Below, one piece after another: positions 44,046 through 54,627 of a stretch of 64,000 nt of DNA (positions within the stretch are counted from its first letter, which is position 1; every line of letters begins with the position of its first letter). Under the pieces are notes generated by a model, which did no database searches, was not told the DNA's origin, and was given only the letters and a program-made list of their open reading frames with translations. The stretch comes from Steroidobacteraceae bacterium (GTDB taxonomy: Bacteria > Pseudomonadota > Gammaproteobacteria > Steroidobacterales > Steroidobacteraceae). Position numbers and translations under genes: made by a program. Location of the stretch: the NCBI GenBank assembly GCA_019634915.1, contig JAHCAN010000004.1:1-64000 (forward strand), written 5' to 3'.

Positions 44046-44624
44046 GTGGATTATCTCTACTCGCTGTATGATGCGCTCGTGAGCGTCAACATCCCGCCCG
44101 ACAAGGCCCGGGCGGTGATCGATGCGATGGAGCGCGACATGAGCGGCATCCTGGCGACCAAGAGCGACCTCGACAACAAGTTCCTGCTGCTGAAGCAGGA
44201 AATATCGGGCGCTCGCACCGAGCTCAAGCAGGACGGCGCCAGCCTGCGCACCGAGCTCAAGCAAGCCAACGCGAGCCTGCGCACCGAACTCAAGCAGGAC
44301 AACGAGAGTCTGCGCACCGAGCTCAAGCAGGGCAATGCGAGCCTGCGCACCGAGCTCAAACAGGACATCGCGAGTCTGCGCACCGAGCTCAAGCAGGGCA
44401 TGGCGGGCCTGCGTACCGAACTCACGCAGGAAATATCGGGCGTACGCACCGAGCTCAAGCAGGACATGGCGGCGTTTCGCAGCGAAGTCGCCCAGGAATT
44501 CGCGACCACGCGCGCGCTCGTGGCGAAAGACCTCGAGCTGCTGCGCACCTCGATGACCATCCGCCTCGGCTCCATCGTCGCCGTCGGCATGGGCATGCTG
44601 TTCGCGGCGCTAAAGCTGGTCTGA
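44046..44624 (+). CDS. Coiled-coil membrane-anchored protein, paralogue 3, with expanded 11-residue repeat
   Basis: A 192-residue protein. Head VDYLYSLYDALVSVNIPPDK, AVIDAMERDM and ATKSDLDNKF as in paralogues 1 and 2, then about nine copies of an 11-residue unit based on SLRTELKQDxA (residues 55-153), then DLELLRTSMTIRLGS and the terminal membrane helix ending FAALKLV. The GTG at 44046 aligns with paralogue 1. The 5' flank shares TACGCCGCA and TGG-GGCTG blocks with paralogue 1, so the control region was copied as well. It overlaps the convergent acetyltransferase gene by 15 bases. Function unknown. Confidence 0.82.
   Translation: MDYLYSLYDALVSVNIPPDKARAVIDAMERDMSGILATKSDLDNKFLLLKQEISGARTELKQDGASLRTELKQANASLRTELKQDNESLRTELKQGNASLRTELKQDIASLRTELKQGMAGLRTELTQEISGVRTELKQDMAAFRSEVAQEFATTRALVAKDLELLRTSMTIRLGSIVAVGMGMLFAALKLV
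44208..44504 (+). repeat. 33-bp coding tandem repeat (about nine units)
   Basis: Each 33-base unit encodes an 11-residue coiled-coil step. The most regular units, in the middle, share GCGCACCGAGCTCAAGCAGG with variation mainly at the unit ends. Eleven-residue periodicity corresponds to a right-handed or straight coiled coil (hendecad). The near identity of the central units implies recent slippage or unequal recombination. Confidence 0.9.
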
Positions 44625-45119
44625 CGAGAGCTTGCGCTGCATCAGCACGACATCGAGCCAGCGATCGAACTTGTAGCCCACGTTGTGGAACGTGCCGACG
44701 TGCGCGAAGCCGAGCGCACCGTGCAGGCCGATCGAGGCGTAGTTCTGCGAGTCGCCGATCACCGCGAGCATCTCCCGCAGGCCGCGCGCGGTGCAGAGCG
44801 CGATCACCTCGTGCATCAGCGCATGGCCGACGCCCCGTCGCTGCGCCTCGGGCGCGATGTACACGGAACTCTCGCAGGTGTACCGGTAAGCCGCGCGGGC
44901 CCGGAACTCGCTCGCGTAGGCGAAGCCGACGACCTGTCCGTCGGCCTCCGCGACGAGGAACGGGAAGCGCCCGCCTGCGGTGATCTGCCGCCAGCGCGCG
45001 GTCATCTCCTCGACGGTGGGCGGCACCTCCTCGAACGTGCCGGCGCCGTGCAGCACGTGGTGGGCGTAGACCGCCTGCACCGCGGGCAGATCCGCGAGCG
45101 TGCAGGCGCGCACCTGCAT
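44610..45119 (-). CDS. GNAT acetyltransferase (phosphinothricin acetyltransferase-like)
   Basis: A 169-residue GNAT protein: VRACTLADLPAVQAVYAHHVLHG, FEEVPPTVEEMTARW, FAYASEFRARAAYRYTCESSVYI, then the acetyl-CoA motif QRRGVGHALMHEVI and GDSQNYASIGLHGALGF. This is the PAT/bar-like subfamily acting on amino-acid analogues such as methionine sulfoximine. Its start codon shares one base with the pntB stop (TGATG), so it may be translated from the pnt transcript. Confidence 0.88.
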   Translation of the reverse strand: MQVRACTLADLPAVQAVYAHHVLHGAGTFEEVPPTVEEMTARWRQITAGGRFPFLVAEADGQVVGFAYASEFRARAAYRYTCESSVYIAPEAQRRGVGHALMHEVIALCTARGLREMLAVIGDSQNYASIGLHGALGFAHVGTFHNVGYKFDRWLDVVLMQRKLSSDQL

Positions 45120-46507
45120 CAGCCGATCGCCTTGACCGCGCCGATCAGTTCGGCGACGGCTTTCTGCCCGTCGCCGTAGAGCATGCGCGTGTTGTCGAGA
45201 TAGAACAGGGCGTTCTCGATGCCGGAGAAGCCCGCGCCCTGGCCGCGCTTCACCACGATGCAGTTCTTCGCCTTGTCGGCATTCAGGATCGGCATGCCGT
45301 AGATCGGGCTCGACTTGTCGTTGCGCGCGACCGGATTGACGACGTCGTTCGCGCCGATCACGAGCGCGACGTCGGCGGTCTCGAACTCGGCGTTGATCTC
45401 GTCGAGATCGGCGATCAGGTCATAGGGAACACCCGCTTCGGCGAGCAGCACGTTCATGTGCCCGGGCATGCGCCCGGCCACCGGATGGATCGCGAATTTC
45501 ACGTTGACGCCGCGATCGAGCAGCAGCTGCGTCAGCTCCCACACCTTGTGCTGGGCCTGCGCCACCGCCATGCCGTAGCCGGGAATGATGATCACCTTGC
45601 TCGCGAAGGCCATCATGACGCCGACGTCCGATGCCTCGATCGGCTTCATGCTGCCGCTCACCTCGCCGGCGGCGCCGCCGCCCGCTTCGCCGAAGCCCGA
45701 GAACAGCACGTTGCCGAGCGAGCGGTTCATCGCCTTCGCCATCAGCTGCGTCAGCAGCGTGCCGGCCGAGCCGACCACGGTGCCGGCGATGATCATCGCC
45801 GCGTTGCCGAGCACGAAGCCCTCGAACGCGACCGCGAGGCCGGTCAGCGCGTTGTACAGCGAGATCACGACCGGCATGTCGGCGCCGCCGATCGGCAGCG
45901 TCATCGTCAGGCCGAGCACCAGCGCGAGCACGAAGAAGGCCGTGATCACGCCCGCCGATGCGTTCAGATGCAGCGCGACCATGGTGCCCAGCGCCAGCGC
46001 GCCAGCGAGCAGCAGCAGGTTCAGCGCCTGCTGGCCGCCGAAGCGGAACGAGCGCTTGATCAGGCCCTGCAGCTTGCCGAACGCGATCAGGCTGCCACTG
46101 AACGACACGCCGCCGATCAGGCCGCCGGCCACCGCGAGCACCATCGTGACGAGACCGTGCTCGCCGCCCTTGTACAGCTCGACCGCGGCGATCGCCGCCG
46201 CAGCGCCGCCGCCCATGCCGTTGTAGAGCGCGATCATCTGCGGCATGTCGGTCATCGCGACGCGCTTGCCGCTCCACCATGCGAGCAGCGAGCCGACGAC
46301 GATCGCCGCGAGGATCAGCGGGTAGTTCGTCATCCCCGGATACAGGAACGTGACGAGGATCGCGAGCAGCATGCCGGCGCCGGCCCACAGGATGCCGCTG
46401 CGCGCGCTGACCGGCGAGCTCATGCGCTTCAGGCCCATGATGAACAGGAACGCGGTCAGCAGGTAGCTCGCCTGGATCAGCAGGTCCGCGGAGAAGGCAG
46501 ACGGCAT
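45119..46507 (-). CDS. pntB: NAD(P) transhydrogenase subunit beta
   Basis: A 462-residue membrane protein of the proton-pumping transhydrogenase. Residues about 1-260 form the beta-subunit membrane bundle; the C-terminal domain III binds NADP(H), with IIPGYGMAVAQAQHKVWEL, HPVAGRMPGHMNVLLAEA, ADVALVIGANDVVNP and VVKRGQGAGFSGIENALF. It lies one base downstream of the small pntA subunit gene. Together the three genes make the enzyme that links NADH, NADPH and the proton gradient. Confidence 0.96.
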   Translation of the reverse strand: MPSAFSADLLIQASYLLTAFLFIMGLKRMSSPVSARSGILWAGAGMLLAILVTFLYPGMTNYPLILAAIVVGSLLAWWSGKRVAMTDMPQMIALYNGMGGGAAAAIAAVELYKGGEHGLVTMVLAVAGGLIGGVSFSGSLIAFGKLQGLIKRSFRFGGQQALNLLLLAGALALGTMVALHLNASAGVITAFFVLALVLGLTMTLPIGGADMPVVISLYNALTGLAVAFEGFVLGNAAMIIAGTVVGSAGTLLTQLMAKAMNRSLGNVLFSGFGEAGGGAAGEVSGSMKPIEASDVGVMMAFASKVIIIPGYGMAVAQAQHKVWELTQLLLDRGVNVKFAIHPVAGRMPGHMNVLLAEAGVPYDLIADLDEINAEFETADVALVIGANDVVNPVARNDKSSPIYGMPILNADKAKNCIVVKRGQGAGFSGIENALFYLDNTRMLYGDGQKAVAELIGAVKAIG

Positions 46508-46508
46508 G

Positions 46509-46817
46509 TCAGTGGGCTCCCTTCGCGCCGCGGGCCTTTGCGCCGCTCGACTTGAACATCTCGAGCATGCGCTCGGTGACGACGTAGCCGCCGACCGCGT
46601 TGCCGGCGGCGAGCAGCACGCCGATGAAACCGATGGTCTTCTCGAGCGTGGTGTCCGCCTGGCCGAGCGCCACCATCGCGCCGACCAGCACGATGCCGTG
46701 CACGAAGTTCGAGCCCGACATCAGCGGCGTGTGCAGGATCACCGGCACGCGCGCGATGACCTCGTAGCCGGTAAAGGCCGCGAGCATGAAGATGTAGAGC
46801 GCCACGATACCCGTCAT
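46509..46817 (-). CDS. pntAB: NAD(P) transhydrogenase subunit alpha, membrane part
   Basis: A 102-residue, three-helix membrane protein corresponding to the C-terminal membrane domain of E. coli PntA: LYIFMLAAFTGYEVIARVPVILHTPLMSGSNFVHGIVLVGAM. The alpha subunit is therefore split into two genes, as in many alphaproteobacteria. It ends with a basic tail (KSSGAKARGAKGAH). Confidence 0.94.
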   Translation of the reverse strand: MTGIVALYIFMLAAFTGYEVIARVPVILHTPLMSGSNFVHGIVLVGAMVALGQADTTLEKTIGFIGVLLAAGNAVGGYVVTERMLEMFKSSGAKARGAKGAH

Positions 46818-46878
46818 AACAGAACTCCCTGGGCGATCTGGCGGCGATCGGCCGTGGACGGCCGGCAGTCGCCAGCCG

Positions 46879-48000
46879 TCAAGCCATCGCCTTCGCCGTC
46901 GCCTCGTGCCGGATCGCGCCGTCGTGCGTCAGGCAGGACTGCGCGAACACCTCGTCGTTCCAGTCGATGTCCAGCTCGCCGCCCTTGAGCGCCGGCGAGA
47001 GGAAATTGAAGAGGTTGCGCGCGTACATCTCGCTCGCGTTGTAGGCGAGCTGCGCGGGCAGGTTCACCGGGCCGATGATCCGGACCCCCTGGTGCACGAG
47101 CGTTTCGCCGGCGCGGGTCAGCTCGCAGTTGCCGCCCTGCTCGGCGGCGATGTCGACGACCACGGAGCCGGCGCGCATGCGCTCGACCGCCGCGCGCGAC
47201 ACGATCTTCGGCGCCGGACGGCCGGGCACCGAGGCGGTCGTGATCACGGCGTCCGCCGCCGCGATGCGCGCATCGAGCACTTCCTGCTGCTTCGCCTTCT
47301 CCTCGGCGGTCAGCTCGCGTGCATAGCCGCCGCTGCCCTCGGCCGAGACGCCGACGTCGACGAACTTCGCGCCGAGTGATTTCACCTGCTCCTTCGTCGC
47401 GCTGCGCACGTCGTAGGCCTCGACCACGGCGCCGAGGCGCCGCGCGGTCGCGATCGCCTGCAGGCCCGCGACGCCGGCGCCGATCACCAGCACCTGCGAG
47501 GGCCGGATCGTGCCCGCCGCGGTCGTCAGCATCGGCATGAACTTCTGCAGGTGGTCGGCGGCGATCAGCACGGCCTTGTAGCCGGCGATCGCGGCCTGTG
47601 ACGACAGCGCGTCCATCGACTGCGCGCGCGAGATGCGCGGCACGAACTCCATCGCGAAATGCGTGATGCGCGCATCGCGCAGCGCCTTCACTTCGGCATG
47701 TTTCGCGTGCGCCTGCGCGTAGCCGACCACGACCGTGCCGGGTTTCAGCGCGCCGATCTGCGCGCTCGTGAGCGGTTGCACGGTCAGCAGGATGCTGGCT
47801 GCGGCGAGCACCGAGGCCGCGTCGTCGGCCCAGTCGACCTTCTGGTACAGCGCGTCTGGGAACTGGGCGGCGACGCCCGCGCCCCGCTCGATGAGCACGC
47901 GCGCACCGAGCGCGGCGAACCTGGCGGCGACCTCGGGAACGAGGCTCACACGCGATTCCTGGGGAGCGCTTTCGCGCAGCACCCCGATCGTTACCGGCAT
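46879..48000 (-). CDS. pntAA: NAD(P) transhydrogenase subunit alpha, NAD-binding part
   Basis: A 373-residue soluble domain I. It begins VTIGVLRESAPQESRVSLVPEVAARF (alanine dehydrogenase/PNT signature) and has the Rossmann motif VLVIGAGVAGLQAIATARRLGAVVEAYDVR (about 169-198), the mobile-loop region, and KIVSRAAVERMRAGSVVVDIAAEQGGNCE. First gene of the leftward pnt operon, followed after 61 bases by the membrane part. Confidence 0.95.
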   Translation of the reverse strand: MPVTIGVLRESAPQESRVSLVPEVAARFAALGARVLIERGAGVAAQFPDALYQKVDWADDAASVLAAASILLTVQPLTSAQIGALKPGTVVVGYAQAHAKHAEVKALRDARITHFAMEFVPRISRAQSMDALSSQAAIAGYKAVLIAADHLQKFMPMLTTAAGTIRPSQVLVIGAGVAGLQAIATARRLGAVVEAYDVRSATKEQVKSLGAKFVDVGVSAEGSGGYARELTAEEKAKQQEVLDARIAAADAVITTASVPGRPAPKIVSRAAVERMRAGSVVVDIAAEQGGNCELTRAGETLVHQGVRIIGPVNLPAQLAYNASEMYARNLFNFLSPALKGGELDIDWNDEVFAQSCLTHDGAIRHEATAKAMA

Positions 48001-48122
48001 CTAACGGGCTCCCTGCATTCGACGGCGGCGTGGCTCATCAGCCACGCTCCGGGAAATGTCTCGTAGAATTAGTGTCTTGCGACATTGAATTGTGGCACAA
48101 ACCTGCATTATCTTACAGCTCA

Positions 48123-48797
48123 ATGGACGGCATCGATCTCGACTACGCCGACCGCGGGTCGGTCCGCGATCTGCAGATCGTTGCGAGCGCGTCCGGCCAC
48201 CCGCTCTCCCAGTTCGTGCTCCGCACCGACATCGCGGGCATGCCGCTCGAGTGGATCGACTACCGCGAGGCGGCCCGGCTCTATCACCAGGACCAGGTCG
48301 CCTACACCTGCGGCCGATCGATCATCCGGCTCTGCGGCGGCACGAACGCGCGCACCGGAGAGCGCACGATACTCGATGTCAATTCGATCGTCGCGACGAT
48401 CGGTCATACCGGCAATCCCGGCAACACGCGCCACGACTACGTGCCGCCGCTCAACAACCAGACGCTGTTCCGGCGCGACGCCTTCCTGTGCATGTACTGC
48501 GCGCAGCGCTTCCCGGCGCGCGAGCTGTCGCGCGACCACGTCCGGCCGTTCAGCCAGGGCGGCAAGGACAGCTGGACCAACGTGGTCACGGCCTGCCGCC
48601 GCTGCAACAACCTGAAGGCCTCGCGCACGCCCGAGCAGGCGCACATGCAGCTGATCGCGGTGCCGTTCACGCCGACCTACGCCGAGTACATCTTCCTCAA
48701 GGGCCGCCGCGTGCTCGCCGACCAGATGCAATACCTGCTCGCGCACTTCCCGCGCAGCTCGCCGCTGCATGCACGGATCCAGAGGTGGATGGCCTGA
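48123..48797 (+). CDS. HNH endonuclease
   Basis: A 224-residue protein with an HNH nuclease domain: CMYCAQRFPARELSRDHVRPFSQGG, WTNVVTACRRCNNLKASRTPEQAHM (two CxxC zinc knuckles, catalytic His of DHV, Asn of TNVV). Upstream (residues about 30-120) is the region usually found with this COG1403-type family. It is often a housekeeping-like single gene; its role in repair or defence is unproven. The ATG at 48123 follows an AT-rich region. Confidence 0.88.
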   Translation: MDGIDLDYADRGSVRDLQIVASASGHPLSQFVLRTDIAGMPLEWIDYREAARLYHQDQVAYTCGRSIIRLCGGTNARTGERTILDVNSIVATIGHTGNPGNTRHDYVPPLNNQTLFRRDAFLCMYCAQRFPARELSRDHVRPFSQGGKDSWTNVVTACRRCNNLKASRTPEQAHMQLIAVPFTPTYAEYIFLKGRRVLADQMQYLLAHFPRSSPLHARIQRWMA

Positions 48798-48824
48798 CAC
48801 GCCGTTGGCGGTAAGCTCCCGGCC

Positions 48825-49718
48825 ATGCTCTACCTGGTCGACGCCTCCGTCTACGTGTTCCGCGCCTGGTACTCGATGCCGCCCGACATGGCGGACGGCG
48901 ACGGCCGCCCGACCCACGCGCTGTTCGGCTTCGCGCGCTTCCTCGGTGACCTGATCGAGCGCGCGCGGCCGGAGTATCTCGCGGTCGCGTTCGACGAGAG
49001 CCTGACGTCGTCGTTCCGCAACCAGCTCTACCCGGCCTACAAGGCGAACCGCGACCCGGCACCCGCCGAGCTGCTGTGGCAGTTCGCGCGCTGCCGCGAG
49101 TTCTGCGAGCTCGCCGGCGTGCGTCACCTGTCGAGCCGCGAGTACGAGGCCGACGACATCATCGGCACGCTCGCCACACGCGGCCGGGCGCGCGGGCTGC
49201 CGTTCACGGTCGTCACGCGCGACAAGGACATGGCGCAGCTCGTGCGCGACGGCGACGTGTACTGGGACTATGCCGCGAACGCGCGCTACCGGTACCATGA
49301 GATCGAGGGCCGCTTCGGCGTCGCGCCCGAACGCTTTGCCGACTGGCTCGCGCTGACCGGCGACAGCGTCGACAACATTCGCGGTGTGCCGGGTGTCGGG
49401 CCGAAGACCGCGACGGCGATCATGCGGGAATTCGCGACGCTCGAGGCGCTGTACGACGACCTCGAGCGCGTGCGCACGCTGCCGATCCGGGGAGCGGCGA
49501 AACTGCCGGAAAGGCTGAGCGAGCATCGCGACGCGGCGTTCCTTGCCCGCAGGCTGACCGCGATCGCCTGCGACATGCCGCTCGATCTCGAGCCTGCGGC
49601 GCTGCGCCCGCGCGCGCCCGACATGCCCGCGCTCACGGGCTTCTTCGACCGGCTCGGCTTCGGGCCGATGCTGCGCCGCCAGGCCGAGCGGCTCGCGGCG
49701 CTCGCTACGGAATACTGA
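48825..49718 (+). CDS. 5'-3' exonuclease (Xni/Pol I N-terminal-domain type)
   Basis: A 297-residue FEN-superfamily nuclease: LYLVDASVYVFRAWYSMP (about 2-19), FDESLTSSFRNQLYPAYKANR, YEADDIIGTLATRGRARG, FTVVTRDKDMAQLV (metal-binding Asp residues) and the helix-hairpin-helix GDSVDNIRGVPGVGPKTATAIM. Equivalent to the 5'-nuclease domain of DNA polymerase I as a free protein. It follows the HNH gene by 27 bases, and converges with the DUF4097-type gene with a 14-bp overlap. Confidence 0.92.
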   Translation: MLYLVDASVYVFRAWYSMPPDMADGDGRPTHALFGFARFLGDLIERARPEYLAVAFDESLTSSFRNQLYPAYKANRDPAPAELLWQFARCREFCELAGVRHLSSREYEADDIIGTLATRGRARGLPFTVVTRDKDMAQLVRDGDVYWDYAANARYRYHEIEGRFGVAPERFADWLALTGDSVDNIRGVPGVGPKTATAIMREFATLEALYDDLERVRTLPIRGAAKLPERLSEHRDAAFLARRLTAIACDMPLDLEPAALRPRAPDMPALTGFFDRLGFGPMLRRQAERLAALATEY

Positions 49719-50472
49719 CCTTGCCCGCGACGCCGCGGTGCGTGATGCCGCCGCTGCCGTCGCTGTCGACCGTGAAGTCGCCGCCGACGTCCGCGACGTC
49801 GATGCTGCCCGAGCCATCGTTGCCGACCGTGACGTTGCCCTTGACGCCGGTCACGCGGATGCCGCCGGAACCGTCGCTGCCGATCTCGACGTTGCCGCCG
49901 ACGTCGTGGATCGTGATGTCGCCCGAGCCGTCGAACGTGACCGTGACGTCGCCGCGCGCGCCGTTGACCTCGATGTCGCCGGAACTGTCCTTGATCACTG
50001 CGCTGCCGATGTCGCGCACCTCGATGTCGCCGGAACTGTCGGTGAGATCGAGCCGCTCGACACCGGTGATGTGCGTGTCGCCGCTCGAGTCGCGCACCTC
50101 GATCGGCAGCTGCGCCGGCACGGCGATGCCGACATTGATGTACGCATAGGAATTGCCTATCGTGACGACGTTGTCGGTATTGCCGATGCCGGCATCGACG
50201 TAGACGATGTCGCCCTCGCGGCGCACTTCGAGCTTGAGTCGCTCGAACAGCGGCTGGGATGACGCGCAGGCGCTGCCTTTGGCGACCACGCGCTGCGCGT
50301 CGGACCGGCCGACGATGCTGAGGTCGCCAGGGCCCGTGTTGACCACGACTTTGGTGACACCTGCCGCGTCGGCCGCGCCGTCGTAGTTGGCGGCCAGCTT
50401 GCAGGCGGCGTCGGCTGCGCCGGCGGCGAGGGTCGCGAACGCGAGGCAGGTGAGCATCAGGGGTGTCCGCAT
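49705..50472 (-). CDS. Exported DUF4097-like beta-solenoid protein
   Basis: A 255-residue secreted protein with a signal peptide (about 1-22). From about 115 to the end it is built from repeats of about 19-20 residues such as DSSGDIEVRDIG and DGSGGIRVTGVKGNVTVGN, with Asp/Ser/Gly turns between short strands, which predicts a parallel beta-helix or blade. DUF4097 proteins share this pattern, and their role is unknown. There are only two cysteines in the mature N-terminal part. The acs gene is divergent, 82 bases away. Confidence 0.82.
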   Translation of the reverse strand: MRTPLMLTCLAFATLAAGAADAACKLAANYDGAADAAGVTKVVVNTGPGDLSIVGRSDAQRVVAKGSACASSQPLFERLKLEVRREGDIVYVDAGIGNTDNVVTIGNSYAYINVGIAVPAQLPIEVRDSSGDTHITGVERLDLTDSSGDIEVRDIGSAVIKDSSGDIEVNGARGDVTVTFDGSGDITIHDVGGNVEIGSDGSGGIRVTGVKGNVTVGNDGSGSIDVADVGGDFTVDSDGSGGITHRGVAGKVSIP

Positions 50473-50554
50473 GGATTTCTCCTTGTGTCCCACGTTGGAT
50501 GCAATCTCCGTCCCGGAGGTTGCGAGGCCGAGGTCGATCGATCGGGGGTAGCGA

Positions 50555-52669
<2,115 letters not shown>

Positions 52670-52690
52670 CGGAACACATCTGCGCCGCAA

Positions 52691-52724
52691 CGCCAGGGCT
52701 ACCGGTCATGGAGTGGCCCTGGTG
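52691..52724 (+). terminator. Possible terminator hairpin after acs
   Basis: CGCCAGGGC (52691-52699) and GCCCTGGTG (52716-52724) pair over nine positions (one G-T) around a 16-base loop, followed by CTTTCGCTTG, a weak T-rich run. It lies 22 bases after the acs stop in the 234-base gap before the sigma-factor gene. Confidence 0.45.
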
Positions 52725-52903
52725 CTTTCGCTTGCGCATGCAGGTCGTCGGGCAGGCGCGCCGTCCGGGATTTTGCCCCATTCAAGACTAGGATGAATGA
52801 CAGCGGGAAATCCTCACCCCTGTCGAAAAAATAAATCCCGTGCGGAATTTGCGCGCCGGCCGGTGTTACTTTGGGCGTCGGAGACCGGGCAACATAGTGC
52901 GCA

Positions 52904-53503
52904 ATGTCAGAAGTCCTGAGAATCTTCCTCGAGAACGAACGGGGGATCCGGCGCTGGCTGTCCCGATTGCGCGTCGCTCCGCAGGATATCGAGGACCTGC
53001 TGCAGGAGACCTTCGTGCGCGGGTTCGCTGCCGAGATCAAGGGTGACATCTCCGAGACGAGAGCCTATTTGTTCCGGATCGCCAAGAACGTGGCGCTCGA
53101 GAGGCAAAGGAGGGCCGCGTACGTTCACACCGAGGCGATCGAGGATTCAGGGAACCAGGATCTCATCCTCGACGAAGGGCAGGCCACGCCGGAAGACTGG
53201 CTCGACGGGCAGCGCAAACTCGCCCTGTTCGCGCACGCGCTCGCCCGTCTGTCCCCCCGTTGCCGGACCGCATTCATCATGCGCCGCATGGAAGGCCTGA
53301 ACTACAGGCAGATCGCCACCCGGATGAATATCAGCGTAAGCGCAGTCGAAAAGCATGTCGCGTCCGGACTCCTGAGCTGCAGCATCTATCTGCGCGAGCA
53401 TGGGTATCAGCCGCCGAGCCCTGGTTCGTTGTCGCCCACGGGTGACGGGAAGAGAAAGAGGGCGGGGGTTGCCAGGGAACTGGCGGATCGACGCGATGAA
53501 TAA
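52904..53503 (+). CDS. ECF sigma factor (FecI-like)
   Basis: A 199-residue sigma-70-family extracytoplasmic-function factor. Region 2 is near the N-terminus (DIEDLLQETFVRGFAAEI and TRAYLFRIAKNVALERQRR, about 28-72), and region 4 is LARLSPRCRTAFIMRRMEGLNYRQIATRMNISVSAVEKHVASGL (about 114-158). Followed by a FecR-type regulator (8-bp overlap) and an STN-domain TonB receptor, it should be released by the receptor signal to transcribe the downstream uptake genes. Confidence 0.93.
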   Translation: MSEVLRIFLENERGIRRWLSRLRVAPQDIEDLLQETFVRGFAAEIKGDISETRAYLFRIAKNVALERQRRAAYVHTEAIEDSGNQDLILDEGQATPEDWLDGQRKLALFAHALARLSPRCRTAFIMRRMEGLNYRQIATRMNISVSAVEKHVASGLLSCSIYLREHGYQPPSPGSLSPTGDGKRKRAGVARELADRRDE

Positions 53504-54530
53504 GCCGATTGACAACATCGTGCCGCTGCCGAGCACGGAGGCAATTGAAGCGGAAGCTGCGGCCTGGCTCGTGCTGCTGGATCGCGGGGAGGTATCGCCC
53601 GCGAGCTTGGCCGAGTTCAAGCGCTGGCTCAACGCCAGCGAGCGCCACAGGACTGCGTTCGCGTCGCTTTCGGCCCTGTGGGACGACCTCGCGATACTCG
53701 ACGAACTGAACGACATCGCCGCCTCGAACGAGGCTCTGCCGCTGCATCGGGTCACGCGCCGACCTTGGCTGGCCGGGCTGGCCGCGTCGGTCGCTTTGCT
53801 GGTCGCGGTCGGCAGCGGGATGTTCTATCTGCACGGACGCGGCGCGCAGGATTCGGTCCGGCTGTACGCGACCGCAACCGGCGAGCAGCGCACAGTCGAG
53901 CTGGTGGACGGCTCCAGGGTCGAACTGAACACGGGAACCCGCATCGAAGTCGCATTTTCCGGCCAGCTGCGGCGCGTGCGCCTGATTGAAGGCGAAGCCT
54001 TCTTCGAAGTCGCCCATGACCAGCGCCGTCCATTCGCGGTGGCGGCTGGAGACAGCCTGGTCGAGGCGGTCGGCACCGCCTTCAACGTCAGGCTCAGGGA
54101 CGAGAATGCCGTCGAGGTCACCGTCGAAGAAGGACGAGTGGCGGTCGCGACCGCGGTGGGGACCGCAAAGCGCGTTGAGCAGGCCGGGGTCAGCCCGCGC
54201 GCCATGCTTTCGGCCGGGCAAAGTACGATGTTCACCGAAAGGGTGGAGGCGATCGTGCAAATGCCGGCAGCCGAGCTCGACCGCAAGCTCGCTTGGCGCA
54301 GCGGCCTTCTTGTCTACGCCGGCACGCCTCTTTCCGAGGTCGTTGCGGACATCAGCCGATACACCGACATGACGATCGAGATACCGGACCAGGCGCTGGC
54401 CCGCAAGCCCGTCGGCGGCTATTTCCGCGTCGGGCAGATCGAGGCTCTTCTCGAGGCGCTGGAGCTGAACTTCGCCATCAGCGTCGAGCGGGTCGGCCCG
54501 AATCATGTTCGGCTGCATCAGGCGTCATGA
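53496..54530 (+). CDS. FecR-type anti-sigma/sigma regulator
   Basis: A 344-residue single-pass inner-membrane protein. The cytoplasmic DUF4880-like head (AEAAAWLVLLDRGEVSPASLAEFKRWLNAS, about 20-49) precedes a membrane segment (about 89-110, LAGLAASVALLVAVGSGMFYL), then the FecR domain (TGEQRTVELVDGSRVELNTGTRI; EGEAFFEVAHD; VGTAFNVR) and a C-terminal DUF4974-like STN-fold region (about 260-344). It transmits occupancy of the receptor's STN domain to the sigma factor. Overlaps the sigma gene by eight bases. Confidence 0.93.
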   Translation: MNKPIDNIVPLPSTEAIEAEAAAWLVLLDRGEVSPASLAEFKRWLNASERHRTAFASLSALWDDLAILDELNDIAASNEALPLHRVTRRPWLAGLAASVALLVAVGSGMFYLHGRGAQDSVRLYATATGEQRTVELVDGSRVELNTGTRIEVAFSGQLRRVRLIEGEAFFEVAHDQRRPFAVAAGDSLVEAVGTAFNVRLRDENAVEVTVEEGRVAVATAVGTAKRVEQAGVSPRAMLSAGQSTMFTERVEAIVQMPAAELDRKLAWRSGLLVYAGTPLSEVVADISRYTDMTIEIPDQALARKPVGGYFRVGQIEALLEALELNFAISVERVGPNHVRLHQAS

Positions 54531-54627
54531 GGACAATCCGGCGCCCGTACTGATCACAGTGCATGCCATACGCGATCCAGGCGGAGGGGAAATGCGCATT
54601 GCTGGAGAATAATTCGGGAAGGTCACT

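Noticed and set aside
44208-44504. Regular 33-bp repeats resembling a CRISPR array
   Set aside because: There are no unique spacers, the repeats keep one reading frame and encode a coiled coil, and no cas genes are near.
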